Positions 1 through 8,060 of a DNA stretch of 22,870 bases are shown here, one piece after another; within the stretch, counting starts at the first letter, position 1; the number at the start of each line of letters is the position of its first letter. Made by a program: the position numbers and the translations under genes. The stretch is from CAZMLC01 sp964567125 (GTDB lineage Bacteria > Verrucomicrobiota > Kiritimatiellia > RFP12 > UBA1067). The notes beneath the pieces are model-generated. The model saw only the letters and a list, made by a program, of their open reading frames with translations. It was not told the DNA's origin and did no database searches. The stretch is taken from positions 1 to 22,870 of the forward strand of contig CAZMLC010000044.1 in NCBI GenBank assembly GCA_964567125.1. Reading direction: 5' to 3'.

Positions 1-23
1 TGTAATCACGGTTCCTAAACATG

Positions 24-81
24 ACCGCTGATGACGCAAGGAAGCACCACAGGACGTGGTGAGACGCGCGGAATCAGCGGT
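24..81 (+). promoter_or_regulatory. Nested inverted repeat before the lolC-type gene
   Basis: A 9-base inverted repeat (24-32 with 73-81) encloses a smaller perfect hairpin (45-50 with 56-61, loop of five). It ends ten bases before the ATG at 91, and the bases between are T-rich. If 91 is the true start, the structure lies in the 5' leader and could influence translation or early termination. If translation starts at 31, most of it is coding. No function is shown by the sequence. Confidence 0.3.
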
Positions 82-90
82 TTATTCTTT

Positions 91-1320
91 ATGCGCTTCT
101 CTCTCTTTTTAGCTCTGAAATATCTCAAGCCAAAGCGTTCGGTCGCTTCGGTTGTGACTATTGTCTCGGTTGTCGGTGTTGTTCTAGGCGTGGCGATTAT
201 CATCATTGTTCGCGCCGTCATGACCGGCTTTGGCGATATGTGGCGGGAGAAGATCCTCGCGTTTAAGCCGCATATCACGATCATGTCAGGCAGTGCCGGC
301 GTCATTGAAAATGAACAGGCGCTGTGCGCCCGGTTGGAACAGATCAAGGGGGTTACGGTCGCCTCGCCTGGATTGGAAATGCGCGTGTTGGTGGAACATA
401 ACCGCCGCGTGCTCGCCCCGATGATCATCGGTACGGATCCGGAGCGCGTTAAACGCATGATGAAGCTCGACCGCATGGTTGCCGGCACCTTTAATTTGGA
501 TGGGGATTCGTGTGTCATCGGTGTGGATATGGCGCACAGCCTGCGCGCGTTTGTGGGCGACTCCATCATGATCTACTCGCCGATGAATCTCGTGCATAAA
601 GACGAGGTTTTTTTCCCTGAACGCTTGACGATCACAGGGATCTACGATTCCGGACAGCGCGATTTTGATACCGGGTATATCGTGACGTCGATTGCGGTGA
701 CGCGCGATATCATGGGGATGAATAAAGGCGTCTACTCGATTCACCTGAAAACAGAGGATCCGCAGAATACCGCGAACTTCCAGTCGATTCTGCGCGATGT
801 GCGCATGTTGGTGGACGAACGGTATACGGTGCGCACATGGCAGGAGATCGATAGCCAGCTGTTCAACGCCTTGGCGGTTGAGAAAAACATGATGGTGATC
901 CTGCTGATGTTCATCACCGTGGTTGCGATCTTCTGCGTGATGAACACGCTGATTGTTCTGACAGTACAGAAAACAGATGAAATCGGACTTTTGAAGGCAC
1001 TCGGTTTTTCGTCGTGGCAGGTGATGATGGCCTTTGTTCTGCACGGCTGGATTCAATGTCTCGTCGGAACGTTTCTGGGCATAGGCACTGCGCTTCTGGT
1101 GTTGCAGAATTTGTCAGGGCTTGTCGAACTCTTGGCGAAAATAGGCGTCGAGGTCTTCCCGAAGAATATTTATGGTTTGGCGGAGATCCCCTGGCGTGTG
1201 GTTCCCTCTGAGGTTGTTGTTGTGGCCGTTTCGGTCATTGCCTTTTGTACGATTGCGAGTTTTCTGCCTGCATGGCGGGCGGCGCGTATGGATCCCGTTA
1301 CCGCGCTACGCAAGGAGTAG
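91..1320 (+). CDS. lolC: LolC/LolE-type lipoprotein-releasing ABC transporter permease
   Basis: This is the inner-membrane permease of an ATP-driven system that extracts lipoproteins from the inner membrane for transfer to the outer membrane. The 409-residue product has the LolC/E (MacB/FtsX-type) layout: one N-terminal membrane helix (about 18-42), a large periplasmic domain, then three helices (about 267-292, 311-338, 372-392). The C-terminus ends in the typical PAWRAARMDPVTALR motif. I chose the ATG at 91 because family members begin with a sequence like MRFSLFLALKYLKPKR; an in-frame ATG at 31 would add 20 unlikely residues. Neither start has a clear Shine-Dalgarno site. The ATPase gene follows after six bases. 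Only one permease gene is present, so the complex may contain a permease homodimer rather than a LolC-LolE pair. Assignment to the LolC/E family is firm; choosing C over E is not meaningful here. Confidence 0.9.
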   Translation: MRFSLFLALKYLKPKRSVASVVTIVSVVGVVLGVAIIIIVRAVMTGFGDMWREKILAFKPHITIMSGSAGVIENEQALCARLEQIKGVTVASPGLEMRVLVEHNRRVLAPMIIGTDPERVKRMMKLDRMVAGTFNLDGDSCVIGVDMAHSLRAFVGDSIMIYSPMNLVHKDEVFFPERLTITGIYDSGQRDFDTGYIVTSIAVTRDIMGMNKGVYSIHLKTEDPQNTANFQSILRDVRMLVDERYTVRTWQEIDSQLFNALAVEKNMMVILLMFITVVAIFCVMNTLIVLTVQKTDEIGLLKALGFSSWQVMMAFVLHGWIQCLVGTFLGIGTALLVLQNLSGLVELLAKIGVEVFPKNIYGLAEIPWRVVPSEVVVVAVSVIAFCTIASFLPAWRAARMDPVTALRKE

Positions 1321-1326
1321 GTTTTC

Positions 1327-2007
1327 ATGATTTTGGAAGCGACCGAGTTACATAAGACATACCTTCTTCCGCATAAGCAGGTTCACGTGCTGAAGGGGGC
1401 TTCGCTTCACGTCGAAGCGGGCGAGCGTGTCGCGATTGTGGGGCGCAGTGGTGCCGGAAAAAGCACACTGCTGCATGTGCTGGGTGGCTTGGACCGCCCG
1501 GATTCCGGCGATGTACGTGTAACAGGACAATCGTTGTATCGGCTAAGTCCGCGCGTCCGTACGGCCTTGCGCGCGGCGAAAATCGGTTTTGTTTTCCAAT
1601 CCTACCATCTGTTGCCGGAGATGGATGTCACCGAGAATGTGATGTTGCCGGCCATGACAGGCGTGCGTGCGCTCGCGCGTTCCGAGATGCGGAGCCGCGC
1701 GACGCAGTTGCTGGCGCAAGTCGGTCTGTCTGATCGTTTGAATCATACGCCGCTTGAACTTTCCGGCGGTGAGCAGCAACGCGTTGCTTTGGCGCGCGCA
1801 TTGATCAATGAACCTGCCTTGATCCTGGCGGATGAGCCGACAGGAAATTTGGATCGGATGACCGGTGCACAGATTATGGATATGCTCTTTGGACTATCCA
1901 AAACGCGCGAACTGGCGTTGATCATGGTGACGCATTCCGCAGAGACTGCAGAGCTCTGTGATCGCGTCTATGAGCTGCACGATGGCCAATTGGTGCAACG
2001 AACCTAG
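1327..2007 (+). CDS. lolD: LolD-type ABC transporter ATP-binding protein
   Basis: This is the ATPase partner of the preceding permease, acting at the cytoplasmic face of the inner membrane. The 226-residue length is typical of LolD/MacB-class ATPases. All catalytic signatures are present: Walker A GRSGAGKST (39-47), Q-loop Q91, ABC signature LSGGEQ (145-150), Walker B LILADE (165-170) and the H-loop histidine H203. The ATG at 1327 is preceded by AAGGAG at 1312-1317, which overlaps the end of the permease gene, so the two genes are probably translationally coupled in one operon. Without the permease next to it, FtsE or MacB-type ATPases would also be options; the neighbour favours LolD. Confidence 0.92.
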   Translation: MILEATELHKTYLLPHKQVHVLKGASLHVEAGERVAIVGRSGAGKSTLLHVLGGLDRPDSGDVRVTGQSLYRLSPRVRTALRAAKIGFVFQSYHLLPEMDVTENVMLPAMTGVRALARSEMRSRATQLLAQVGLSDRLNHTPLELSGGEQQRVALARALINEPALILADEPTGNLDRMTGAQIMDMLFGLSKTRELALIMVTHSAETAELCDRVYELHDGQLVQRT

Positions 2008-2019
2008 GATGATAGAGCA

Positions 2020-3219
2020 ATGCTTCTTCTTCAGCTCCCTGTACGATTTTTAAAGACGGTGTCGTGGCGCGCGCTGTGGCATTTTTGCGTGGGGGCTGGC
2101 CTGGGTAATATGCTCGCTTTTGCGCGCTTTCAGCGGCGTAAACGCAAGGGGCGTTTTTTCCCGCCGATTGTCTTTGCCAGCGTGACGCAGCGGTGCAATT
2201 TGCAGTGCCGCGGATGCTGGGCCACAGGCGTTAAAAATCCGAGCGATATGTCACGCGACCTGCTGCAAAAAATCGTCAGCGATAGCCGCCGCAAAGGGGT
2301 ACGGTTCTTCGGTATTCTGGGCGGTGAACCGTTGCTGGTGCCCTGGCTGCCGGCTTTCTTCAAGCAGAATCGCAACGTCTATTTCCAGTTGTTTACGAAC
2401 GGACGTTTTTTGAATCAAGACGTGGCTAACGCCTTGCGTGCTGCCGGGAATGTCTCGCCGTTGATCAGCGTGGAGGGCGTTGGCGCCTCCTATGCGGCGC
2501 GCCGGGGGAATGATGCCATGTATGACGCGGCTCTGCGCGCGATCGAGGCCTGCCGGAAAGCGGGACTGGTCACAGGTGTTGCGGTCAGCGTCTCTGCGTC
2601 GAACATGCCGGATGTTGTGCAGCCCGGTTTTATTGACGAAATGATTGCACGCGGTGCGCATTATGTCTGGTACTACATCTATCGGCCATCCGGACCGCAG
2701 CCGGGATTTGAAGAGGCGCTGACCGATGCGCAAGTCCGTCAGCTTCGTCAGTTTTTAATCGACCAGCGTCAGCGCGTGACGCAGGCTGTAATCATCGATG
2801 CCTATTGGGATGCCGAGGGGCGCCCGCGCTGTCCTGCAGCCGTCGGCATCAATGTGCATGTCGCGACCTCCGGTGCGCTGGAGGTCTGTCCGCCTATACA
2901 GTGTTCGGATGTGCGTGTGGCTGCGACTGATGACTGTGTGGCCGCTGTTGAGCGGAGTACGTTTATCCGCGCTTTCCAATCTCAGGTTCCCAATTGGACG
3001 GACGGGTGTGTATTGATGGATCATCCTGCCCAATTGGAGCAGCTAGCCCAGGCCTGTCAAACGCAGGACAGCTCCGGCCGTAACACCTTTTTTAACGAAT
3101 TATCCGGCCGCGTCGTGTGCGGCTGCCACAATCATTCCGGCGATCCGATTCCGGAGCGATCGTGGTTTTACCGCGTTATGAAACGCACGCTCTTCCTTGG
3201 TTTTGGTTCATATGCGTAA
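2020..3219 (+). CDS. Radical SAM protein with SPASM-like extra cysteines
   Basis: This is a radical S-adenosylmethionine enzyme of unknown substrate. The 399-residue protein has the canonical CxxxCxxC cluster motif at C59, C63 and C66 (CNLQCRGC), and a GGEP motif at 101-104 that contacts SAM in this superfamily. The C-terminal third adds C271, C290, C295, C330, C367 and C369, suggesting a second, SPASM- or twitch-like iron-sulfur cluster. The first 35 residues are hydrophobic and basic, so loose membrane association is possible. SPASM-type enzymes often modify peptides or act as maturases, but I see no peptide substrate gene nearby. HpnH-like radical SAM proteins are another possible relative. 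It starts 12 bases after lolD, with an AGGA-like site upstream, and is followed closely by the recombinase gene, so it is probably co-transcribed. Family confidence is high; no specific function is claimed. Confidence 0.85.
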   Translation: MLLLQLPVRFLKTVSWRALWHFCVGAGLGNMLAFARFQRRKRKGRFFPPIVFASVTQRCNLQCRGCWATGVKNPSDMSRDLLQKIVSDSRRKGVRFFGILGGEPLLVPWLPAFFKQNRNVYFQLFTNGRFLNQDVANALRAAGNVSPLISVEGVGASYAARRGNDAMYDAALRAIEACRKAGLVTGVAVSVSASNMPDVVQPGFIDEMIARGAHYVWYYIYRPSGPQPGFEEALTDAQVRQLRQFLIDQRQRVTQAVIIDAYWDAEGRPRCPAAVGINVHVATSGALEVCPPIQCSDVRVAATDDCVAAVERSTFIRAFQSQVPNWTDGCVLMDHPAQLEQLAQACQTQDSSGRNTFFNELSGRVVCGCHNHSGDPIPERSWFYRVMKRTLFLGFGSYA

Positions 3220-3228
3220 GGAGTCCTC

Positions 3229-4266
3229 ATGGATCGCACGTCACAGGAGATCGAGCTGAATCTGCGCATGAATGGCGGCGGAGAAGTCGAGCCGTTGCCC
3301 GTGTGCGATGTCGCGCACGATCCGCTGGTTGTTGCGTTTCGGCGCTATCTTGAAGCCGAGCGAATGGCTTCGGTGCATACCGTGAGCGGGTATCTGCAGG
3401 ACCTCGGGCAGTTTGCCGCTTTTGCATGGCCGTCACGCGTGTGCGAACACCCCTGCGATTGGCTGTGTGTTTCGCGTGAAAAAAGCCGCGCTTTTTTAGT
3501 CGCCGTCTTTAAATCAGGTGTATCTTCCGCAACGACGCGACGTAAATTAGCCTCTTTGCGCTCCTTTTATCGCTACCTTGTGCGCGAGAATCATTTAAAG
3601 GTCAATCCCTTCACCGGTTTGCGCGGCCCTCGGTTAAGCAAGCGCCTGCCGGCGGTGTTGAGTCAAACGGAGATCGATGCCTTGCTGGCGGCGCCGCTTC
3701 TGGCGTTAAAGATGCGCCGCGAACGTCATGGTGGGGCGATTTCCGCACAGGAAGAATATGCAACGCGTCGCGATGCGGCGATTTTCGAGGTGCTTTACAG
3801 CACGGGATGCCGTGTCAGCGAAATCGCGGCCTTGACGTGGCGTGATATTAATTTCAAAAACTATTCAACCATTGTCTATGGCAAGGGACGCAAGGAGCGA
3901 CTGTGCATTCTCGGTGGCCCTGCGCTGCGCGCATTAGAGGCCATGCGCCTCTATGCAGGCATGGTGAATCCGGCATGGTCGTCCGAGGATGCCCCGCTCT
4001 TCATGAATCTCAAGGGCAGCGCATTGACCGTGCGCTCAATGGAACGCCAGATGAAGGTCTGGCTTGAGGCAGCCGGGCTGCCTGCCACAGTAACGCCGCA
4101 TAAATTGCGCCACAGCTTTGCGACGCATCTGCTGGATGCCGGCGCGGATCTGCGCAGCGTGCAGGAGATGTTGGGCCACAGCAGTCTTTCAACGACGCAA
4201 ATTTACACGCACGTCTCAATCGAGCGGCTCAAAGAGGAATACAACACGAGCCATCCGCGTGCATAA
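3229..4266 (+). CDS. xerC: XerC/XerD-type tyrosine site-specific recombinase
   Basis: This is a tyrosine recombinase, most likely one of the Xer proteins that resolve chromosome dimers at dif during division. The full catalytic set is visible: R195 (TGCRVSEIAALTW), K219 (YGKGRKER), H291 and R294 (HKLRHSFATHLL), H317 (LGHSS) and the nucleophile Y326. An N-terminal SAM-like DNA-binding domain spans about 30-125. At 345 residues it is longer than the usual 295-310. The excess is a roughly 28-residue N-terminal extension and a roughly 24-residue insertion just before the first catalytic helix (about 158-181). The ATG at 3229 has a strong AAGGAG upstream, ten bases after the radical SAM stop codon. 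No attachment site or cargo surrounds it, which favours a housekeeping Xer role over a mobile-element integrase. XerC versus XerD cannot be decided from sequence alone. Confidence 0.85.
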   Translation: MDRTSQEIELNLRMNGGGEVEPLPVCDVAHDPLVVAFRRYLEAERMASVHTVSGYLQDLGQFAAFAWPSRVCEHPCDWLCVSREKSRAFLVAVFKSGVSSATTRRKLASLRSFYRYLVRENHLKVNPFTGLRGPRLSKRLPAVLSQTEIDALLAAPLLALKMRRERHGGAISAQEEYATRRDAAIFEVLYSTGCRVSEIAALTWRDINFKNYSTIVYGKGRKERLCILGGPALRALEAMRLYAGMVNPAWSSEDAPLFMNLKGSALTVRSMERQMKVWLEAAGLPATVTPHKLRHSFATHLLDAGADLRSVQEMLGHSSLSTTQIYTHVSIERLKEEYNTSHPRA

Positions 4267-4276
4267 GGCGTTGTGC

Positions 4277-4978
4277 TTACGGCGTATCGTCATCATTGGG
4301 AATGGCGGTCTCTTCTGCGGATTCATCGGTTTCCCGTGGCAGCATATCTTCGGGAATTTCCAAAGGCGGCAAGGGGATCTCCGGCAGATTTTCAATGGCC
4401 TGAAAAGCGCATCCGTAAATGGGGAGCCCCTGGCTGCGGAACCCTTGTTCAAACTCCGTTTGCTCTTCGGGGGTGCGCTCCATTGGCGGAACGGAACGGA
4501 AGCGCGGTGCTGAACCAAAGACCTCCATGATTTGGTCGAAATAACCTTTGTGGTCCGTTGCGATCTGGATGATGCCACCATGCGCGAGACGCATCCACAG
4601 CGTGTCGAGAAAACGCGCGGAAAGCAACCGGTTATGGTTGTGCCGCCGTTTGGGCCAAGGGTCAGGAAAGAAGACATAGACCGTCTGCACCGCATGAGCA
4701 GGTAAGAGGTAGTAAAAGGTATAGAAGGCCTCTAAGCGCAAAATGCGCAAATTGTCGAGTTGCAGACGCGTCGCCTTCCGATCCAATTTCCGCACACGGC
4801 CAAGCATGCGTTCAATGCCGATATAATTGGTCGTGCGGTGTGTCGATGCGCGCGTAGAAAGAAACCGACCATTGCCACAGCCGATCTCAATCTCGAGCGG
4901 CTTGGTCATATCAAACATGGCGTTCAAGGGCAGGGGAATCGTTGGGTCTGAAATAGGGATAATATGCGAAGGTGTCAT
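4277..4978 (-). CDS. trmB: tRNA (guanine-N7-)-methyltransferase TrmB
   Basis: TrmB uses S-adenosylmethionine to methylate N7 of guanosine 46 in the tRNA variable loop. The 233-residue product shows the SAM-binding motif EIEIGCGNG (about 29-37), the family hallmark FFPDPWPKRRH (about 103-113), and a C-terminal TEFEQGF segment matching the conserved TxxE region. The tail is unusually acidic and proline-rich. I prefer the ATG at 4978, which has a weak GGTGAAAG site upstream, over a GTG at 4993 that adds five residues. The gene is convergent with the recombinase gene, with a 10-base gap and no visible terminator between them. It lies about 250 bases downstream of polA and probably has its own promoter. 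Confidence 0.9.
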   Translation of the reverse strand: MTPSHIIPISDPTIPLPLNAMFDMTKPLEIEIGCGNGRFLSTRASTHRTTNYIGIERMLGRVRKLDRKATRLQLDNLRILRLEAFYTFYYLLPAHAVQTVYVFFPDPWPKRRHNHNRLLSARFLDTLWMRLAHGGIIQIATDHKGYFDQIMEVFGSAPRFRSVPPMERTPEEQTEFEQGFRSQGLPIYGCAFQAIENLPEIPLPPLEIPEDMLPRETDESAEETAIPNDDDTP

Positions 4979-5172
4979 AGCTAAAACTTTCACCGTCAGA
5001 ATAGCATATTCGCAGGCGTCGGCTAAATAGAAAATGAATCTGATTTGAAATTTTCAAGTCTGTGAATGGTCATGGACGATGTGCAAGTGTGTGTATTTAT
5101 GTGTATCGATTTTGCATGGTTAAATACCACAAAAACAGCGCATGAAAAAAACACCGCGCGGCTGAAAATTCG

Positions 5173-5197
5173 CCACACTTCGCAAAGTGTGGTTTTT
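5173..5197 (+). terminator. Hairpin plus T-run between polA and trmB
   Basis: A perfect 8-bp stem (5173-5180 with 5185-5192) with loop CGCA is followed on the plus strand by TTTTTGTGTTT. As an intrinsic terminator it points along the plus strand, yet both flanking genes are on the minus strand. On the minus strand, where it could end polA transcription, the trailing bases are only CGAATTTT, so it would be weaker there. It may act in both directions, or end an unannotated plus-strand transcript starting within about 5000-5170. Confidence 0.55.
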
Positions 5198-5229
5198 GTG
5201 TTTAGAAAGGCGAGTGAAAAAAAGTATGA

Positions 5230-8007
5230 TTAATGTGCGGCGAGCCAGTTTTCGCCAACACCGATACTGACGTCGAGAGGCACGCCGATATCGAGCACGG
5301 TTGTCATTGCGCTGTGGACAAGATGACGGACTTCATCGACTTCATTTTGCGGTACATCGAAGAGCAGTTCATCGTGAATCTGAAGGATCATTTTCGTCTT
5401 CAGATGGTGTGCGTTCAGTTCACGATGGACGCGCACCATGGCCAGCTTGATGAGGTCGGCTGCGGTTCCCTGAACCGGCGTATTGATGGCGTTACGCTCA
5501 GCGCCTTGACGCGAAGGCCCGTTGCGCGAGGCGATGTCGCGCAACGTACGGCGCCGCTTGAGCAAGGTTTCCGCATAGCCCTTTTCACGCGCATCGGCAA
5601 TGGCCTTTTCCATATAGGTCTTGACGCCGGGATATTGCTGGAAGTAAACGTCGATCAGTTCAGCCGCTTGTTTACGCGGTACGCCGAGGCGTTGCGCTAA
5701 TCCAAAGGCGGAGATGCCGTAGATGATGCCGAAGTTGACCATCTTGCAGGCAGAGCGCATTTCAGGCGTTACAAAGGGTGCCATGACGCCGTAGACGCGC
5801 ATGGCGGTCTCCTGGTGAATGTCGGCGCCGCGGTTGAAGGCTTCGATCATGCCCGCATCGCGACTCATGGCCGCCATCACACGCAGTTCAATCTGTGAAT
5901 AGTCGGCCGAGAGTAGCACGTGGTCGCTGTCGCGCGCAACAAAGGCTTCGCGGATTTTTTGTCCGCGCGCCGACCGGATCGGGATGTTCTGCAAGTTGGG
6001 ATCTGCGGAGGAGAGCCGTCCGGTCTCGGTGAGCGCTTGCGCAAAGGAGGTATGGACGCGTCCGGTCGACGGATCGATGCATTCGGGCAGTTTGTCCACA
6101 TAGGTGGATTTCAGTTTCGAGCAGGCGCGGTAGTCGAGAATCAAAGGGACGATCGGGTGACGGTCACGAATGCGTTCGAGGACATCTTCGCTCGTGGCGT
6201 ATTGGCCGCTGGCGGTGCGCGATGCCGCTGGATCGAGTTTCAAATAATCGAAGAGTACTTCTCCCAGTTGCTTGGGGGATGACGGATTGAAGTTGCCGCC
6301 GCCCAGATCGCGGATCTGAATGTCCAGCTGCAGCAGCTCGCGGTCGAGTTCGCGTCCGTAAAGGCGCAGCGCGTCGGCATTGATGCGCACGCCTTCCCAC
6401 TCCATGTCCAACAGGACAGGGATTAACGGTTCTTCGCAATCTTCCAGCGCTTGCTGCAAGCCGTTTTCCACAACATGCGCGCGCAAGACCTGGTCGAGCT
6501 GGAAGGTGACATCGGCATCTTCCGCCGCATAATCACAGATCTCCTCTGGGAGCAGATCGCCCATGTTACCTTGCCCGGAACCGCGTTTCTTTTCGCCAAT
6601 CAAATGCGTGATGGGAATGGGATCATAGTTCAGATACTGCCGCGCAAGGTGGTCCATGCCATGGCGATCCGCAGCATCGAGGACGTAATGCGCTAGCATG
6701 CTGTCGTGGAGCGGCGCAACAACCTCGATGTTGTATTGACGCAAGATCGTTAGATCGAACTTCGCGTTGTGCGCGATCTTGATTTTTTCCGGGTTGGTAA
6801 AGAGCGGTGCGAAACGTGCAAGCAGGGCGCATGCAGCATCGCGCTGCGGCGGTACAGGCACATACCATGCTGTTCCCGCAGCCGTCGCAAAGGACATGCC
6901 GACAAGACGGTCATGGCGTGGGTCGAGTCCTGTCGTCTCGGTGTCGAAGGCCCAGATTGTCGCCTGTTTTAACTGGTTCAGCAGATCGACAAGCTGCGTT
7001 TCGTCCTGTACGCAAACATAGGTGTGAGGCACATCGGACAGCCGCTTTAACGCGGGCGCGGTTGGCTGCGCAGCCGGTACCGCGCGTTCCGCGGAGTGCA
7101 GTGGCGCGTCCGCCGTGGTGTTAAACGCATCGCCGAGAATACGCTTGCCGAGCGCGAGTAACTCGTATTTGTTGAGTACGGCGCGCAGCGCGTCCACGTT
7201 CGGTTCTTTACGCGCAAGGGCCTCCAGTTCAATCGCGATAGGGGCATCCTTGCGGATCGTTGCCAGCCACCGGCTTTGACGTGCGGCCTCTGCGCCGTTC
7301 GCGACTTTCTCCGCAAGCTTACCCTTGATTTCCGCCGCATGCGCGAGGATATTCTCCAGCGAACCGTATTGTGCAAGCAGGCTAACCGCGGTCTTATCGC
7401 CTACGCCCTTGATACCGGGGATGTTGTCCGAAGCATCGCCCGCCAACCCGAGATAATCGACCATCTGCGCAGGCGAGGTCAACTGCCAATGTTCGCAGAC
7501 TTTCTGCTCATCGTAAATTTCAGCGGCGCTTCCCGCTTTGCCTGGCCGGAAAAGAAAGGTCGTCGGGCCGACGAGTTGCGCGACATCCTTGTCGGGCGTG
7601 GCGAGATACGTGGTCCAGCCTTGTGCGGCTGCGCGTGCAGCCAATGTGCCGAGCACATCATCCGCTTCAAACCCCGGAATGCGGACGATCGGGATATTCA
7701 GCGCTTCCGCGAGTTCAATGGCCATGGGGATGGCCGCGACAATATCTTCCGGAGCTTTTTCGCGTTGCGCTTTGTACTCCGGATAGGCTTCATGCCGGAA
7801 GGTCGGACCTGCGGGGTCGAAGGCCAATGCGACATGCGTGGGTGAGAACTCGTTGAGAATTTGGAAGAGGCTGTTGGCAAATCCTGTCAGGGCGGAGGTG
7901 TTGATCCCCGTGCTGGTCATGCGCGGGGTCTTGAGAAAGACGAAGTGGCCGCGATACAGCAGGGGCATCACGTCAATCAGGAAGAGTTTCGGCGGGGTAT
8001 CGCTCAT
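5230..8007 (-). CDS. polA: DNA polymerase I (with 5'-3' and 3'-5' exonuclease domains)
   Basis: Pol I removes primers and fills gaps in replication and repair. The 925-residue product has all three classical domains. The FEN-type 5'-3' exonuclease (about 1-295) includes FEADDVLGTLA (113-123), TPDKD (137-141) and the helix-hairpin-helix GDASDNIPGIKGVGDKTA (190-207). The 3'-5' proofreading domain (about 335-515) keeps D355/E357, N414 and D418, and Y493/D497, so it should be active, unlike the domain in some phyla. The polymerase domain has motif A DYSQIELR (702-709), motif B around K755-Y763 and motif C HDE (878-880). A longer reading from 8076 would overlap rlmI and has no ribosome binding site; the ATG at 8007 has AAGGAG eight bases upstream. 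It lies 53 bases after rlmI and is probably co-transcribed with it. Confidence 0.96.
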   Translation of the reverse strand: MSDTPPKLFLIDVMPLLYRGHFVFLKTPRMTSTGINTSALTGFANSLFQILNEFSPTHVALAFDPAGPTFRHEAYPEYKAQREKAPEDIVAAIPMAIELAEALNIPIVRIPGFEADDVLGTLAARAAAQGWTTYLATPDKDVAQLVGPTTFLFRPGKAGSAAEIYDEQKVCEHWQLTSPAQMVDYLGLAGDASDNIPGIKGVGDKTAVSLLAQYGSLENILAHAAEIKGKLAEKVANGAEAARQSRWLATIRKDAPIAIELEALARKEPNVDALRAVLNKYELLALGKRILGDAFNTTADAPLHSAERAVPAAQPTAPALKRLSDVPHTYVCVQDETQLVDLLNQLKQATIWAFDTETTGLDPRHDRLVGMSFATAAGTAWYVPVPPQRDAACALLARFAPLFTNPEKIKIAHNAKFDLTILRQYNIEVVAPLHDSMLAHYVLDAADRHGMDHLARQYLNYDPIPITHLIGEKKRGSGQGNMGDLLPEEICDYAAEDADVTFQLDQVLRAHVVENGLQQALEDCEEPLIPVLLDMEWEGVRINADALRLYGRELDRELLQLDIQIRDLGGGNFNPSSPKQLGEVLFDYLKLDPAASRTASGQYATSEDVLERIRDRHPIVPLILDYRACSKLKSTYVDKLPECIDPSTGRVHTSFAQALTETGRLSSADPNLQNIPIRSARGQKIREAFVARDSDHVLLSADYSQIELRVMAAMSRDAGMIEAFNRGADIHQETAMRVYGVMAPFVTPEMRSACKMVNFGIIYGISAFGLAQRLGVPRKQAAELIDVYFQQYPGVKTYMEKAIADAREKGYAETLLKRRRTLRDIASRNGPSRQGAERNAINTPVQGTAADLIKLAMVRVHRELNAHHLKTKMILQIHDELLFDVPQNEVDEVRHLVHSAMTTVLDIGVPLDVSIGVGENWLAAH

Positions 8008-8015
8008 TGTCCGTG

Positions 8016-8021
8016 CTCCTT
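8016..8021 (-). promoter_or_regulatory. Ribosome binding site of polA
   Basis: A perfect AAGGAG lies eight bases before the ATG at 8007. It decides the polA start against the upstream in-frame codon at 8076, which would run into the end of rlmI. Confidence 0.75.
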
Positions 8022-8060
8022 GGTGTGTCGCGGCGACACGTCTGTTATCGGTCAGCGGGA

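Noticed and set aside
286..1056. A 256-codon minus-strand frame opposite the Lol permease
   Set aside because: The opposite strand encodes a clear LolC/E permease; the His-rich, motif-free product is a shadow.
3229..4266. The tyrosine recombinase as a phage or island integrase
   Set aside because: No attachment repeats, tRNA gene, excisionase or cargo nearby, and housekeeping genes lie on both sides; a Xer role is simpler.
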